From contig QLIY01000015.1 in assembly GCA_003260075.1 (NCBI GenBank), positions 341,724 to 405,723 of the forward strand: DNA of 64,000 nucleotides, read 5' to 3'. The first letter of the stretch is position 1. Each line of letters opens with the position of its first letter. The notes below the pieces were generated by a model. That model searched no databases. It saw only the letters and a list, made by a program, of their open reading frames with translations, and was not told the origin of the DNA. This document shows, piece by piece, positions 15,401 to 30,700 of this stretch. The stretch comes from Phallusia mammillata (Eukaryota; Chordata; Ascidiacea; Phlebobranchia; Ascidiidae). Made by a program: the position numbers and the translations under genes.

Positions 15401-18400
15401 AAACGAGCAAATAATGAAACACGAGCTTTCGTCAGAATCGTGCCCAAACATGACAAAAACCATTAACGATAAGGTCATGCAGCCATTTCAATAGATACAG
15501 ATGGCGGGTAAATTGCCGGTCGTGGCATTGTTCCGTCCACCGGTTCATGACGCATCAAACCCCGCAGATCGTCAGCAAAAAGCCCGAGGTTTTTATCTTT
15601 TATCTCCCCGCTAGTTATCAAGAAATCTCGACTGAAAGCATTTCCGCCCACTAAAGAGCGTATCACGCAAAAACTCGTTACAACATGAAAGAAACCTTCA
15701 CCTTGCAAAAACTGACAACAATCTACTTTCATGATTGCACGGTCGTTTGCTATGTGTCGGTGCATTTTGCAGCAAACAAAAATGTTCACAGTGTAATCGC
15801 CATGCGGACTGATGGTAGATTTAAGTAACAAACATCAAACGTTTGTCTTTAACTTTAAAATTGCATATTATGCATTAACAGCATAAAATTCTATGCAAAT
15901 AAAATCTATTTCAAACTAGGCCAAATTTGAAATTAAAACTATTGAAATTTTAGTTATCATAAGTATTTTATTCAAATCGCATTTAGTTTTTTTTTCGTGC
16001 GTTTTATTCAATAAAAATGAGATTGTGACCAATATACGCTCTGGGTGATAAATTGCACGATAATTAATCAATAAAACTGCAAGTGTAAAATAAGCGTGTT
16101 TCAAATATCTAGGTCAATTTGTATTTAAACCTTGTTTAAAGCAAGATTCCTCAATCTTAAACTCATAAAAAAATTATCGTACATGTTTTGAAGCAGTGGA
16201 TTTTGAAACACGAAAGCCCAAACGTGCACAGTTATCTTTATTACACCAATAGACCACTTGAAGCGCAATTACTAAGCCTTCTTATCACAAGCCTGGGTCC
16301 AATTTCTCATGAAGCTTTATCGTAAATGGCGTGGTACGTAAAACAAGCAGTTTCGATTGTAACCTAAGCTCGTTTCGATTGCCCACAAAAGTCGTGCTCT
16401 TGATAATATCTGCCACAAAAGAGCATCGTTTACATGGAATATGTGGGCGAAGACACGTCCGCAAACTAGGCATTTGAACTGCATTTGGGGGTAAACAACT
16501 GCATGCAAAATGCGACAAACGCTGACGCATCTTGCAGAAATGTCTTAAAGCGAAAATCACAATCTTCGCTCAGGACAAGGTGGCGGTTATCTTGGATTAT
16601 ACATGACGCAATGATTTTGACAGAAATGTCAACAATGATAAATGCACGTCACCGAAAATGCTAGTGCTTGAAATTTAAATACAAGTTTGAAAGGTCAAAA
16701 GGTTGAAACATTGTTGCTATTTAGAATACACAGGTCGAGTGCGAGTAGAATTGCAGATGTTCTTAACAACCGTATTATTAGCAAGCTACAAACTGTATGT
16801 TTTAACGGGCCTGTAGTCATCTACATTGTATTTAAGGCATATATGTTTAACCCAAATAGTTTGCACTGACATGATCTTATTTAATTCCAATTATAAGTTA
16901 CCACACTAGTAGTGCTTTTACTGCTTTGGCATGTTGCCTATTGTGTTTTGGACGATTTTAGGATTGATTGCATTCACCTGCCAGGCTCTCAGACCTAGCA
17001 AAACAGACGTAAGTCGAGGCGAGGTCAATGGCCATAAATTGATCCCTGAGGGACACCTTTTTTAAGTATTCATCATCAGATAAGAGAAAGTTGGCCTGCA
17101 CCACTGTGCAATCATCACATCTTGAAGCACCAATCTGATTTCTTGCTATGCATTTTGCAAGGTGCCTATATGTTTTGCAGGCTCGAGAAAGGTGACTGTC
17201 CTTTTGTCAAATAAACGCCTGCCGATCTTTATCAAAATGTCACGGTTTTACACAATTGCGACCCGATGTATATTTACCGAATCGCATTATTCTCTTTAAC
17301 CAAAACCGTTTAACTCATTACTCAAAAGTTTACATATATTTTCACTCCAATTTATGTGGGGATTGCCATAATTTTTGGATTAGACTTTGTGTAATTAATG
17401 TCAAGGCAAAATAACGGCTTTCAAACAAAAATCTTCGGAAATGTCGTTTATATCGTTTTTTGCCATCTTTTGGAACAAATATTAAGATACTAGTAGTTCC
17501 AACGAGTTTAGAACTAAATGGGTACAGCGTTCCTGCATTTTACTTTTAAAAGACTCTAAAGTAGAAGATTTATGCTCAAATCAAAAGCTTCTACTAAATT
17601 CTTCAATGCTAGGTTGTGCCGAGTCTGTGTCTTATGTATTTTTAAAAACAGATCATTGATTACCGTTGATGAAAAGTCACATAGATTTCAAAGTGCAGAT
17701 GGTTTTAAATGTCAACCGATTATTCTGGGTAAACTTTCCAACGAAGGAATTTCCTTTTTAGCAATCATGTACAAATTAGTTCACATTAAAACGTACTTAT
17801 ATCCATTCTCATCACACAAGTTCTAATTCTCCGACTTTGTAAATTCTTATTCTGACGTAAGGCCATTAGCTTGCTTCAGGGCCCATAATGACAGACCAAT
17901 GTTTTCACCCTCGAAGATGTAAACTAAGATATATAGGAGTGATAAATCACACGTCTAATCGAATCAACTATATTTTCACACAACCCCGACCACTTTCTAT
18001 ACCGATTATGAGTCCTCTGTATAATAAAGAGCGAAGGTCGGTGAAGCCAAAACAACGATTTGTTCCGGGTTTTTAAAATGCAATCAGGGCCATAATTTGC
18101 ATATTCATGCGATTCGCAAGTCAAAAGTACAACGCTCTTCGTGGCGTTGAGTTCTGTGTTTAAGCAACCGCGGTCTGAAAGTTTCTTTCTGGTGTGAAAA
18201 ATAAAGTGGTTCACGCGATTGCTTTGTCGATAAAATATTATGCTGCTTACGAGAAAAAATAACATTTGCGAAAATCTTTTACCACTATGTACTTGTTTTT
18301 GACTTTTTGGTATCGTAATCTGTTTGTATTTTTTCCCAAACAAACAAAGATATGATTTTAAGTTTAAATATGTAAAACAAGTTTTAAAAAATTGCTTCAA

Positions 18401-21400
18401 GAGTGTAAAAACTTATTGTGTTCATAATATTAGTATTTCTTAAAAATATTATCTGTAAACCACTTTTTTCAAGTTTTTTATGCAAGGAAAAGACTGGATG
18501 AAATCTGTACAATACAGATTCAGAAGAAATGCCCATGACTGGCAAAAAACAAGACAAAGTCGAAAAACAAACAGGAGGATGTGTTAGTCATCAATACCGG
18601 GTCGTATTATCGACGACCAAATACATTAAGATAAAAGCTTCAGGTCGCTTTGTTGCGTCAAAATGTTAAACTTGAAACTTGACAAACAATATTCAGTTGC
18701 AAAAAAACATATTTTCTGTTTTGGGTTAAACGCTTTCAAACTTCTTTATTTTTTTATCGAAACGATAGGTGATTTCATAAAGCAGCTACCTTGAAAGGTA
18801 TATGCATGTTCGGCCTCGTTTAATTGAATGATAAAGGGTTAAGACGCTTTGCTTTAAATTAGTGTTTCTTTCAGGTGTTGGACTATTTTGCCGCTTGCTA
18901 ATAGTGTCACCGCTTGCTAATAAAACATAAAAATCATTTCAAATTAGACACTTATTCAATGGACCTTCTTGAACGCTGTTTTCAAAAGGGGCGGTTCTTA
19001 ACACTAAAAAATACTATTGCTGTAAGCGCATTGAAAACGAAATTGTTTAAATGTAGGAAGTGACAACCCATAGAACTTAGCGCCTAAAATTGCTTATTTG
19101 AAAACTTAAATCTGTGACCAAACGGCCCATAATTTTCTATATTCACCAAGCAACGTACTGGGCGATCGTATCAGAAGGCATTGGGTACGTTAAAGAACAT
19201 AGCGAGCAATTTTTCTAGAAAGCTGATCAGATTAACTTAACGTTCATCAAGCTGCTCATTAGGTCTGCTGTGTTTATGATTTTCATTAGTGGTCGGTTAC
19301 AGCACGTAAGTTCAAGTTGACCCAACAACCTCACCCATGATAACCGAGCTACCTTATGTTGCCACTGCAAACTTTCCAGCGGCGATTTAGCCCGATTGCA
19401 TACCAAGGAAGCATTGCGATAACTACACACTGGTTTTCAGGAGGTCTTATTTGAATGCAAGACCGTTGCGCAATTTTAAACTCTGAAAACAGGTCTGTAA
19501 ACTGGCTTTGGGACAATCAACTGATAGCGTGTTGTTTTGAAAGAGCTATGTATTGACATTGTGCCCGACTAAAAGGGGGAATACAAATGTTTTGAATTCT
19601 TTAAACAAAATAAATCACAAAACTAGCACAAAGATTAATGCATGGCACTCAAAAATCATCATTTTTGTGCTTTTTGAAAAAGAGAAAATAATTTATTTAT
19701 AAACACAAACATGTTTGTTAAAATGCAAACTTCCTCCATAACTAAGCTTTGAACGCTTTAAGATAACAATAAAGTGAGCTTTGGTTCCTAATAACTACGG
19801 CTATTCAGGTGTTGCCATGGACAGTATTTTTTCAGCCTTGACGAAACAATGTTAATACAATCCAAAAAATTTCAAAATCATGAAAATGTTTGAAAAGACC
19901 ACCAAGGAAGTTTCGTTTTGCTAACTTGTGGTTACACATTGTTGAATTTAGGCATATTTTGACGTGAAACTCTGTCGTTCTCGAAAGAAACTGTGAAAAA
20001 CAATTCGTCGAAAAGTGATTCAAGTTGACACGAGATGTTGTGGCTCGCGAAATCCCAAATTCCAAACACGTTTTTGATGTTGAGGTTTCGAATTTGCTGT
20101 GTTGTGCAAAGGAGTGTCAAAAACGCTTCATGGACAAACGCAGTGTCTTCATAAGTTCAAGTACTCTGGGCGCTTAGGATATTTTATTCGCAAAGTGAAT
20201 AATCATGAGGAGAATTGTCGTTCTATTTCCAGAGCGTCATATCTATAACTTTGGTCTTAAACTTTGAAACTTTTAATGCAATTGTTTTGTTGTATTTCAA
20301 TTAACTTAGGATTGTTTTGCAGCCAGTGCCTTTCGTTTCTTTAAAACTAAAGCAGTTTCTACAAGTTTTTGCAACTTGGCAAGTATGTACCATAGAGGTC
20401 AACCAAGAACAACCATTAAAAACGTTTCTTTAGGATTGGAAAATCAACACTCATTTTCCAGGAAGCACTTCTCAAAAATTTGGACCAGCTGCGCATATTT
20501 CAGCACAAAACCTAACCAGCGGGCAATAATGCTTGGATGGTAACTAATATATGGTGATGGATGGTATTTTGACCGCAGAGAGGCTACACCAGTGCGCCGG
20601 TGGCCAATCTGCGCTTGCTGTGTGCTTTCTAGTGAGGTAACACTGCTGCAAAATGCCCTGAAGGGACGCAGGGCTTCGGAGAATAGCATCAGATGCGATC
20701 TTGAATTATCATTCGATGTCTTGTGAGATCAGCCCGATGCCGAGGCTGCGCGACTCCCGGATTTCGAAAATACATTCCCGCCGAGAAAAAATGGCCGAGT
20801 CGATGTGTAAACAGGTAAATAACCGCGCTGTATACGAGATCGCTTATCTCTGGTTTTCTCTTAAACAGTCGGCAAGCAATAGTAAATCCAAGTCGCGCTA
20901 CCACTGTGTTATGTTTTTTCAGCAAACCAAACAAACTTCACAACAATAAAACTGATTATCAGTAAAAACCATAGAAATAACACTTGGGTAAAAAAAACGA
21001 ACCACTTATTCAAACATGGCATTGTTGAAATGTTTTTGTAAATTCGATTTAAAAATGCAACCCAAGATGCAAAAAAAAACTAATTTAAACACTTAATAAT
21101 TTTTGTTTATACCCCTTAACAACCTTAAAAAATGTGCGGACCCATTTTTTAATTTTTAAGAAGAGTCCGTGTTTTCAAACTGATCTTTTTGGTTTAACCT
21201 TTTTCCCAGATATGCAAATCGTTCTTTGCAAGTATCCTAACTGTACACAGGGCAAGGTAAAGCGTGTTGAGATAAAGCTAATTTCACCCATTCTCGTCAA
21301 AAGCCTTGCGGAAAGTGGTTGCCTCGTGTTTGTTGTTGATTTATCGCGTTTATCACCAAAGAACACCGAATCCTTTGTGTAAAAATTAGTTTCCTAAACG

Positions 21401-24400
21401 TTTCTTTCGACACTAAACTGACGGCAGGTTATTAGGTTTTTAATTCGTAAGGTTAAGAGGATCCCACTTGCAGATTAACAAACACAGAGCGTTTTTTGTC
21501 TTTCCGGATTACATTTTTAATATAGTTACCATACCTAAAATTATTGCTCCAGGATAAAAAAGAAAAACGATAATTTTACAATTTAAGATAAAAACCGTGT
21601 TTAAAATTTTACCTGTAGTAAGTCTTAAAACTGGTTTAAAATTTGTGAAATGTAAATCGCTAAAACTGTTTTGGAGAACTATATTTAAAATATATATTTC
21701 TCATAGGTGCAGCAATAGCTATAAATAAATTGTTACTGCCGGTCATAGTATAAATTTAAACCAGCTCATCCGACAAGTGTATTTTTGGCAAAATGTCCAC
21801 GCTACATTTGCGCAGCTATTTCCGGCTTAGTGATGGTTTGTTACAATTGTGTCGCTATGTGTTTATTCACAGAGCAAAATAAACTCAACTCAACCCATTG
21901 CTCTCAACACAGTGAGTAAAACTACTGCCAATGCACTACTCCACTGCTTCAAATATCGGACACAGATTTGCAGTGTGGCTGAATAATTTTGAAAAATGAA
22001 ATCTCAAACCTCTTGCAATGTTGTTGATAGCTCTCATTGCATCTGCGTACTGATACATTTCGCTATTGTAATCGAAATATTCGGAAAGACGAACTTGAAT
22101 CATTTTGTAATCTGGACGAGATTCCAACACTTGCTCGTAAATCCCTTCAGCGATAAAATAATGGAATCTGCAAATATAAAAGAATAGTAAATAGCCGAAA
22201 TTTGTTCTTTCAAAGAGGCCTGATAATGTACACGAACCCTTTTTTATTCACCAAGATCATTATGAGATCTAATAGGTTAAGTTTTGCAATAAAGCTGAAA
22301 AGAACATACATGCGTTACTGAAATCAGCCCTAAAACACACACACAAACCAGCGATAACGGCATATATGTATGAAACATAGTATGCCAGGGTTGTTGCAAA
22401 AATACCGGCTTAAATCGTTGTATTGAAAGATATAGAGCGGGAAATGCACACTCGACAATTTCGTTGCCGAAACGAAAACTAAACGTCGTTTATAGATGGT
22501 ATTTTATTTATAGTGCAAATATAGTTGTTAAAATTCGAAAAAATGTGTATTTTCTGTGCAACAAACATTACCAAACCACACTCGATGTGCTTAATACCTT
22601 TAAATTATAAAACAAAGTTATACACGTGCATGTATTTGTAATTAAATGGCAAAAAATGTCTGTGTGTACGTAGGACCTTAAACGATCTTGTAGGCAAACT
22701 GACAAAGACGCTGAACCAGTAATAAGACTTTTGCGCAACCCACTTAACTCTGTGTGCTTAAGGGGTCTTGTCCTTTCGGCGGAATAAACAATTTCGGTTC
22801 ACATTTCCACAAGCATGTGTATGTGTGTATTTCACTACCGCAAGCTAGCTACAGCCTTCCGCGGTTAAAGAATTTTGCGGAAAACCTCATTAACGGACGC
22901 GCGATTTTCCACGAAATCGAGAAGTCCGCTCGCTAAAGTTCACCACGGTTCAATCAGACGGTTTTGCAGTTCCAGGAAATGATGTGCTGAGATCACTCTA
23001 TCTTAAAGATCGAAACTTGTAATGCGTCAACGTTAGTGTAGCATACTGTACGCTCTATATGCTACTGTTGATAGCTTAGACACTGTTGAGTTGTATGGGG
23101 TGTGTTACCAGTTTGGCAGGATTTTTTATCAGAAAACCCAGATGGTGGCTGGGATCTTATTGGGATCTGTAGTCACTAACGACTTTTTTGATTTCCTGTT
23201 TTGTGGAAGAATCTTTTTTAAGTTTCAGACCAAATAAACGTCTTAGCCTATATACTATCATGTAGATAGACGTGTGGTTGTTAAAAATTAAACCGTTCAA
23301 GCTACCCATATTTGCATATTGTATGTTAACGTTTCAGACGACTTTATGTTGCAATTTGGGTCTTAGTAAATTTTCTGTTTTAGCTTAAAGGTAGGCTAAT
23401 TAATTGAAAACGTTATGTTACAAGGCCTTACACAATAAATCCACGGTTTAAAACAACCTGACTTAGTCAAATCGCATGTCGTTATAACATTGTGGATGTT
23501 GAAATACAAAAGGCGGCATGAGTGGTTGGTTGTCACACGAAACTTTAATGAATCTTTAGACTTTTCAGCAGAGATTATGACCACAACATCAATGTGTCCT
23601 TGAAACCAATTCAAAAACCAAATCTAAGTATTATGAACAAATCACCTTTCTTGCATATCATCCACAAACACTTCTGCAGCTGTGGTTGTCCAGTTGTAAT
23701 ACGAGAGAAGAGATTCAAGACAGTTTCCCACTTCCATCTCTACCGGGCCAGTCCGGACCATCGTAGCCGGAACCTTCTCTCCTTTATAAGGAAACTGTCG
23801 AGGAAACATTAAAAAGTTATTTCACCAGGCAAAAAAGTGATTACAAAGTCTTTAAAGAGGGGCTTTTTGGCATAAGCAAGGAGCGCATACTAACTTTGAT
23901 CAAACTTCTAGAATAGTTGGGAAAAACAATTACCAAGAAAAAGGGGGGGGGGGAAAAAAGTGATTACAAAGTCTTTAAAGAGGGGCTTTTTGGCATAAAC
24001 AAGGAGCGCATACTAAATTTGATCAAACTTCTAGAATAGTTGGGAAAAACAATTACCAAGAAAAAGCCCAGTGATTTCATAATATACGTTATGCAACCGA
24101 ATGTAATCTAATCTGAGCATGAGTAACTGGCGTATCACGGTTATGATAAAACATCATCAGGATGATGAATTGTCACGATAATGATCTCACATGATCCATC
24201 GTGAACCCGCGGATGCAACACAACCACATTTTTCACAAACATCATTATTTTTATGTTTCGGCGGGAAAATGTCACAAACCTTTCAAAGTGGACTGAACTA
24301 TCTCGGTCATGTGTTTGTTCGGTTGACGACTAAAAACTGAAGGTTGTAGCGTTTTGCTGCGAGGCAAATTCACGCTTAAAGGCATTTTAGCTGCTTGTAC

Positions 24401-24650
24401 GGACAGCAATGTAACCTGACAGCAAAGAAATTCGAGCCCTGGGTTTTAAAACGCGAACAGAGCGGAGAAGGTCATCTTGTCGAGCGATCTACAGCAACAC
24501 GGCGAAAGCAGAAGCAGCACAAAACGGACACAGACGTTCGGAAGACCTAAGTCTGTGTACATTCGTCAGTGCGCGATAAATAAACTGTGCCTGTCAACGT
24601 GGTCTCCGAATTATTCAAAAACAACGAGTTCTAGCCCGAGAGTGGGCTGT

Positions 24651-24739
<89 letters not shown>

Positions 24740-27700
24740 GAAAGATGAACCGAAATTTATTTTCCGATGACGATGCACAACAAACATTCGTGACGTCGAA
24801 CACTCGCCAGGGTTACATAAGCTACCGCATTATTGCTTATACGGTTGCTTGACGCTAGTGTTTGTGGCAAGGACTCACATTTTTTTGCCACAAACTCTTG
24901 TTGTTGGGAAATTTTTCGCCTAAAAGGCGGGCGGCAACGACTTCCGGATTGACGACAAATAATTGCGACTAGTTTTAAGGAGTTAATCAGATACAAAACT
25001 GCCTGGGAGCCATGAAAACATTATATCTCAATTGTTTTTACCAATGTATGAAATGCTCCTTGTAGAATATTTTCACATGTAACTAAGAATGGAAAGTATT
25101 TTCCAAGCAACGAAATCAGTCGATAAAAATCTTGGAATATATATTTCGCCTAAAATATATATTTAGTTTTACATACATTGTGGAAGATTTTCTTTGTACA
25201 AACTTGGTTTTGATCAGGGTTCTGTTTAAGTGCGCTTGTACTGTTTATTAATAACCAAGGACAAGTTTAAAACAGGTTTACACAAGGCTTTGAATTATCT
25301 TGCGTACCTCAACAAATTAAACGAGGAAAGCAGTCAACATTAAATTCTGCAACTTCAAAAAGCAACTTATCAAGTGGAAAGATCAGACAAAGGGGGGGGG
25401 GATACAAACTTCGTTTTTGATCATGGTTCTGTTTAAGTGCGCTTCTATTGTTTATTAATAACTAAGGACAAGTTTTGAAACAGGTTTACACAAGGCTTTG
25501 AATTATCTTGTGTACTTCAACAAATTAAGCGAGGAAAGCAGTCAACATTATATTCTGCAACTTCAAAAAGCAACTTATCAAGTGGAAAGATCAGACAAAC
25601 AACAAAGTAAAAGGCCACATACGTTATCAAAATACTTCACCAATGACGGCATGCAACGAAAACAATCATTGGTCTTATTCCGACACAAAAACGTAAAAAC
25701 TTGTTTACGACGCGACACGCCACACTTTCTCCTTAGCGACGCGACGTCGTTTGTCGCCACGGTATTTGCGTGCCCACGCGGGGTGCGGGCCAGTCCACTT
25801 GTGACCCTTACCTTATTTGGTTAGCCCTGCTCGATACGCCGGTGTGACCCATGAACCCGAGATCGCGGAGATCTTGTTAAATGGGACTTCCCCTACCGTT
25901 TTGATTCCCATCAGTGCCGAATCGCTGTTATGATTTCTATGACTTGTGACCTGGCGTTTGCCGATTTTTGTGCGATTACTTTCCAGGAAGTAGGTCAACT
26001 GTAGTTATTTCCCAGTCTTTGCGGAGAAAGGGTGCAGTGAATTTCGGCAAAATAGGGTGTATTGACATGATATAAACGATTTCTTATGTAAGGTGTGCAC
26101 TATGCAATCGCTATTGGTGTAGTTTTCGCATTCTTAAGGTCCGATATATCGCTTGGCCAAACCCAATATGGGCAAGACCCTAGAAAATTTCCAAGAATTC
26201 TAACGTTTTTTGACTTTAGAAGCCCGAAGGTTACAAGAGCAAATCACAGATTCAAACCATTTTTAGGCGCTTCCATGTTTTGATATTTAAATCTGATAGT
26301 AAGGTAGCAAAACACATGTATTAAAAGGGCACTGACAGTTTAAATACACCTGCTACAGAAAATACCACCAATAGGTCAACTATTGTCCTCCTTGACCACG
26401 ATATACAACACAAACTTTTCTCTTTACCCGCAAAACACACACAACAAGTATTTTTGGCAAAAACAGCAACCTTCCCAACTAACTATCTATCTACAGCATA
26501 CAAAGTTTACCTACTGCTTACTAAATGTTAACATTTCATGACCTTAATATGTCTCAGTGGAAATCTATTCGTGTTCAATTCGTCACACCAGATAACAAAC
26601 TTCAAATCGTCAGCCTTTACCTAGAAATAAGCACATATCGTTCTTCGGAGAAGCGAGATACTAAAGCTACGTTCGGCACCAGCTGAAAATTATATAACAA
26701 CGAAGTTTATCCTAAAATCAATAGCAGCTACCTTTTGGGCTAACACCTGCCTGAATATGGTCTTGTGCTTGAAGAATATTCAAATATTATTGTTTTGCGG
26801 TCGTTAGGTGTAAACGGTTTAACATTTATCCAACTGCGGAGTTAGGTTAAGCTTTATTAACCGCACCCTGTCAAAACGAAAACTCATTAATCAAAATAAT
26901 CTATAAAGTTCCAGGAAATACTGGTTATCCTGGTTATGTGTGAGTTATCCTAACAAAACACCCACTCAAGGTTAACCAATAGCGGCCTGTTGCATTTTTT
27001 GCAGCTGAATACATCTACCAATCACACTAACAAACTAAATAAACATAGATCAGATATACAAAGGAACAATACTTGACAGAGGATTTTCGTTCTATGCTAT
27101 CCAATCTTAGAAAACATATAAGCACATTATTTGATCAACAACAAACTGCCAAAGAATTCATATTGGACACATAGACGTATTTGTTCTAAAAGTTGCAACG
27201 GTTGGCACTAATAATCACCACAGCGATTGTTGAACCGTTATCAATTCTTTTCGTGTCAGCTGTTTTGAAGCACATGGCATTTGCTGAAAATAACTAAGCA
27301 ACGGTCTAACGTACGCAAAAGTTATGTGGTAAATGTTAACTTTATTTAGGCTTTGTCACTTTTTATTTAGGCTTTGTACAGATATATTTTAATAAAATAT
27401 TTTTACACTATAAGCTTTTTTTCCTTGTCAGCTGTTTTGAAGCATATACTTATAGCATTGTCTGAAAATAACTAAGCGATGTTATATGTATGCAAAGTTA
27501 TGTTATAAATGTTAACTTTATTTAGGCTTTCTCGTTTGTGTGGATAATATTGCCCATTTATCAGTTTCATTGCGCGAACAAATGTGTTGGGTAAAAACAA
27601 GCGCGGGGGGGGGGACACTGATAATCACCACAGGCCACAGCGATTGTTAAACCGTTATCAATTCTTTTCGTGTCAGCTGTTTTGAAGCACATGGCATTTG

Positions 27701-30700
27701 CTGAAAATAACTAAGCAATGGTCTAACGTACGCAAAAGTTATGTGGTAAATGTTAACTTTATTTAGGCTTTGTCACTTTGTGTACAGATATATTTTAATA
27801 AAATATTGTTACACTATAAGCTTCTTTTCCGTGTCAGCTGTTTTGAAGCATACAGCATTGTCTGAAAATAACTAAGCAATATTATATGTATGCAAAGTTA
27901 TGTTATAAATGTTAACTTTATTTAGGCTTTCTCGTTTGTGTGGAGATATTGCCCAACCGAGTGACATTACACTTGTCCCGGAACATTTTTATCAGTTTCA
28001 TTGCGCGAACAAATGTGTTGGGTAAAAACAAGCGCGCATTGAGATATAAATGCAATTTCTTGCTCCTGTGGCAAGAGTTTGTATTCAAAACGATCGCAAA
28101 TCGAGGTAAAAAGTCATCGATAAAACGCGAAAACTTACATAAGCCAGATAATATCGTGATCAAAATCCGATTACAGAATTTCCGAGTTGAATGTAATTGC
28201 ACCAAACTGTTTGAATGTCACCAGAATGCGTTGATTTGCAGTGAGTTCGGTTTAACCACTAGCTTGGCGAGCCAAAATTTCTTCGAAGAAATGTTTCCTA
28301 CGACAGCTACCGATAAACCACAATTATCGCGCCCTTGACAGCTTTTCGCATGAGAGGGCGGTAATTATACGGTTGCAGCCCAAAATTTGCAGCCTCCATG
28401 ACCAGGGAAAACATGTTGTCGTTGGAGATTAAAGAAAAACTGATGCGTCCTCTTGGAATTTTCTCAGCTTAAGAGTGATAAAATTGCCGCCTAACATCCG
28501 TTATAATAAGAATTGCGTTCACAGATTAACGAGAAACCAAAAAAAAAATACTTGATAAAAAAATTGTTTTCTACCAAGGCTCAAAAATACCAAAAACACT
28601 TGATAGTTCGTTTGCATTCATTTAGTTTTTAAAACTCTTTTAGTACACTTGTATATCACATCGTAAACCTATTGCACTAAAACTAAAAAGTTACATTAAT
28701 TGTCTCCAAATTGTAAAGTTACCATAAAAAGCAAATAGCCTGTATATACTTGTTGAGTGCTAAAAAAATTAATAATATTTATAATTTTAGTTTTAAAAGT
28801 TTTTTAGCCAAACTTTCCCTTTAAACGTTTTTTTGACCAAAATAACCTTTTGATTGGCGGTTAGTTAGAGGGCGTGTCCTAGGGGGGGGGGGATAATATT
28901 TATAATTTTAGTTTGCCTTTAAAAGTTTTTTAGCCAAACTTTCCCTTTAAACGTTTTTATGACCAAAATAACCTTTTGATTGGCGGTTAGTTAGAGGGCG
29001 TGTCCTATACAAGGTCGAGGTAGCTGTTGGCCACTGAGGACGCATGTGGTCTGGTATGCGGTCTAAGCCACTTGGCCATAAAGTGCTTCTGCGAAAGATT
29101 AACGCGCTGCCAATTGCCGATTGAGTGTAGAAACGCCTTCTTAGTAAAGATTTCTTTCATGTGAAGTTTCCCACTGCGTAGTATAGTAGATTAGGTCATG
29201 AATGCGAAATTCGTTTTAAATGATTAGCCGAATTAGGGGGGGGGGAGTTTTTTGTGATCTTTTATAGTGATTAAACTTTTATCGCCGAAAACTGTGGTAA
29301 TATTTTCAGTAAAATCGTCATCTGAAGTTGTGTCGACGGAATTACTTTTTGAACTCGTATTCCAGCAAACTATCTACAGTTTCTGACGCTTGGCACAACA
29401 TAACAGTCTACAACCCAAATAGCGCACCCAAAATACGTAAATACAAGATTTAAAGCAGCTTAGCAAACAACCATGTCAAAAGCTTGTTACTTTTTTTTCA
29501 ATATAAATAATCAGTGCTCTTAAATGCAAATCTCAATTTTAAAAATCCTTTATTTTTCAGTTAAGGTTTGAAATGGCAAAAAACATATAAATCTAACCGA
29601 GCAAACGGGCGTAAGGGGGGGGGGGGGACTTGTTACTTTTTTTCAATATTAAATAATCTGTGCTCTTAAATGCAAATCTCAATTTTAAAAATCCTTTCTT
29701 TTTCAGTTAAGGTTCGAAATGGCAAAAAACATATAAATCTAACCGAGCAAACGGGCGTAAGGGTAAAGACAAATGTATATCTATCAAGTTAAGTCATCTC
29801 GTGTTATCGAAGTGCGAAACCGGACTTTGCTATTTTGTGGAAATTCTACGAAAACAAACAACTTACTCGTCATTCATGAATTAAAGTAAAGTTGTATTTG
29901 AGCAAAGTCCGCTCGTAGGACGGTATCTTGTCTCTTCATCACACTGCAATTGTGCACAAGCCAACCAGTTTAACCTACGTGCCAAGCTAAACAAGACAAT
30001 AAACATATCGTACGCGCGCAAAACCGACGCTTGCCAATGTTTATTTTGTTACTGGCATCGATTTAAATCTTCTCTCCTTGATTGTGCAGTCTGTACATAT
30101 GCAATGCGCGTTTTAAAGGCGATAAGTGTATTTCATACAGAGATGCATCAATTGTTTATCGCTTATAGTCACCGCTTGCTTTTGTCAGCACCTACTTGAC
30201 AGACAAGGTGCTTTCCGGAATTTGAAAGCCTATTTTCTATCTATGATGAAAAGACATGTTTATGGTGGACAAAAACACAGTTTTAGGGCTTTGTTTTTTT
30301 TAGCCCAGAATTCGCATAAGAACTGTAAACAATCAAATTTCGGACCTAAACTAAAAAGAACAAGCCCGAAACCCGGACTAAACGAAAATTGTTTTTGAAA
30401 CAAAGCCCTAACTGGGTCCAAATGTTAGTAAATTACGACACAAATTGGGCCGATGGTAAAATCAGGCCCGAATCAAAGTCCGTTTCATTTTAACTGAAGG
30501 GTGTACGTACTCGAATGAGCCCATCAAAACTTTCCGTGACATACAAACCGTATGACATACAAAATAAATTCGCACTTTGTTTTATATACTCTTAAAAAAT
30601 ACATTTTTACTTACCATTAAAAAAATGATAAGAAAAAAGAATTGTTTGAACCTTTGCTGATGGCACTGGTTCCGTATATTGCGCAGTAGGCCCATATAAA

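Larger units (their letters stand above)
9503..22009 (-). other. Receptor intron 4 (12.5 kb), no second gene supported
   Basis: This is the longest intron of the receptor gene. It contains two repeat copies with a shared tail (near 9657-9780 and 21790-21897), a 57-bp hAT MITE (11032-11088) and one allelic seam (11494-11503). The longest ORFs, at 9731-10231, 15475-15831 and 17924-18400 (all minus), have no recognisable motif. The first overlaps a repeat. I leave them uncalled. Confidence 0.6.

Noticed and set aside
15475-15831. 118-residue minus-strand ORF
   Set aside because: No motif or exon structure supports it.
17924-18400. 158-residue minus-strand ORF in the receptor intron
   Set aside because: Composition like its surroundings, no recognisable motif, and a comparable ORF overlaps on the other strand; length is plausible by chance in 64 kb.
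24477-24803. ORFs with poly-glycine or poly-proline tracts on both strands (also near 38495, 47376, 53874, 54694)
   Set aside because: They are read through gap placeholders; no homology outside the tract and, in ALG11, the tract replaces known motifs.
27918-28338. Overlapping ORFs on both strands (95 and 132 residues)
   Set aside because: They span an allelic seam copy and a repeat; no similarity seen.
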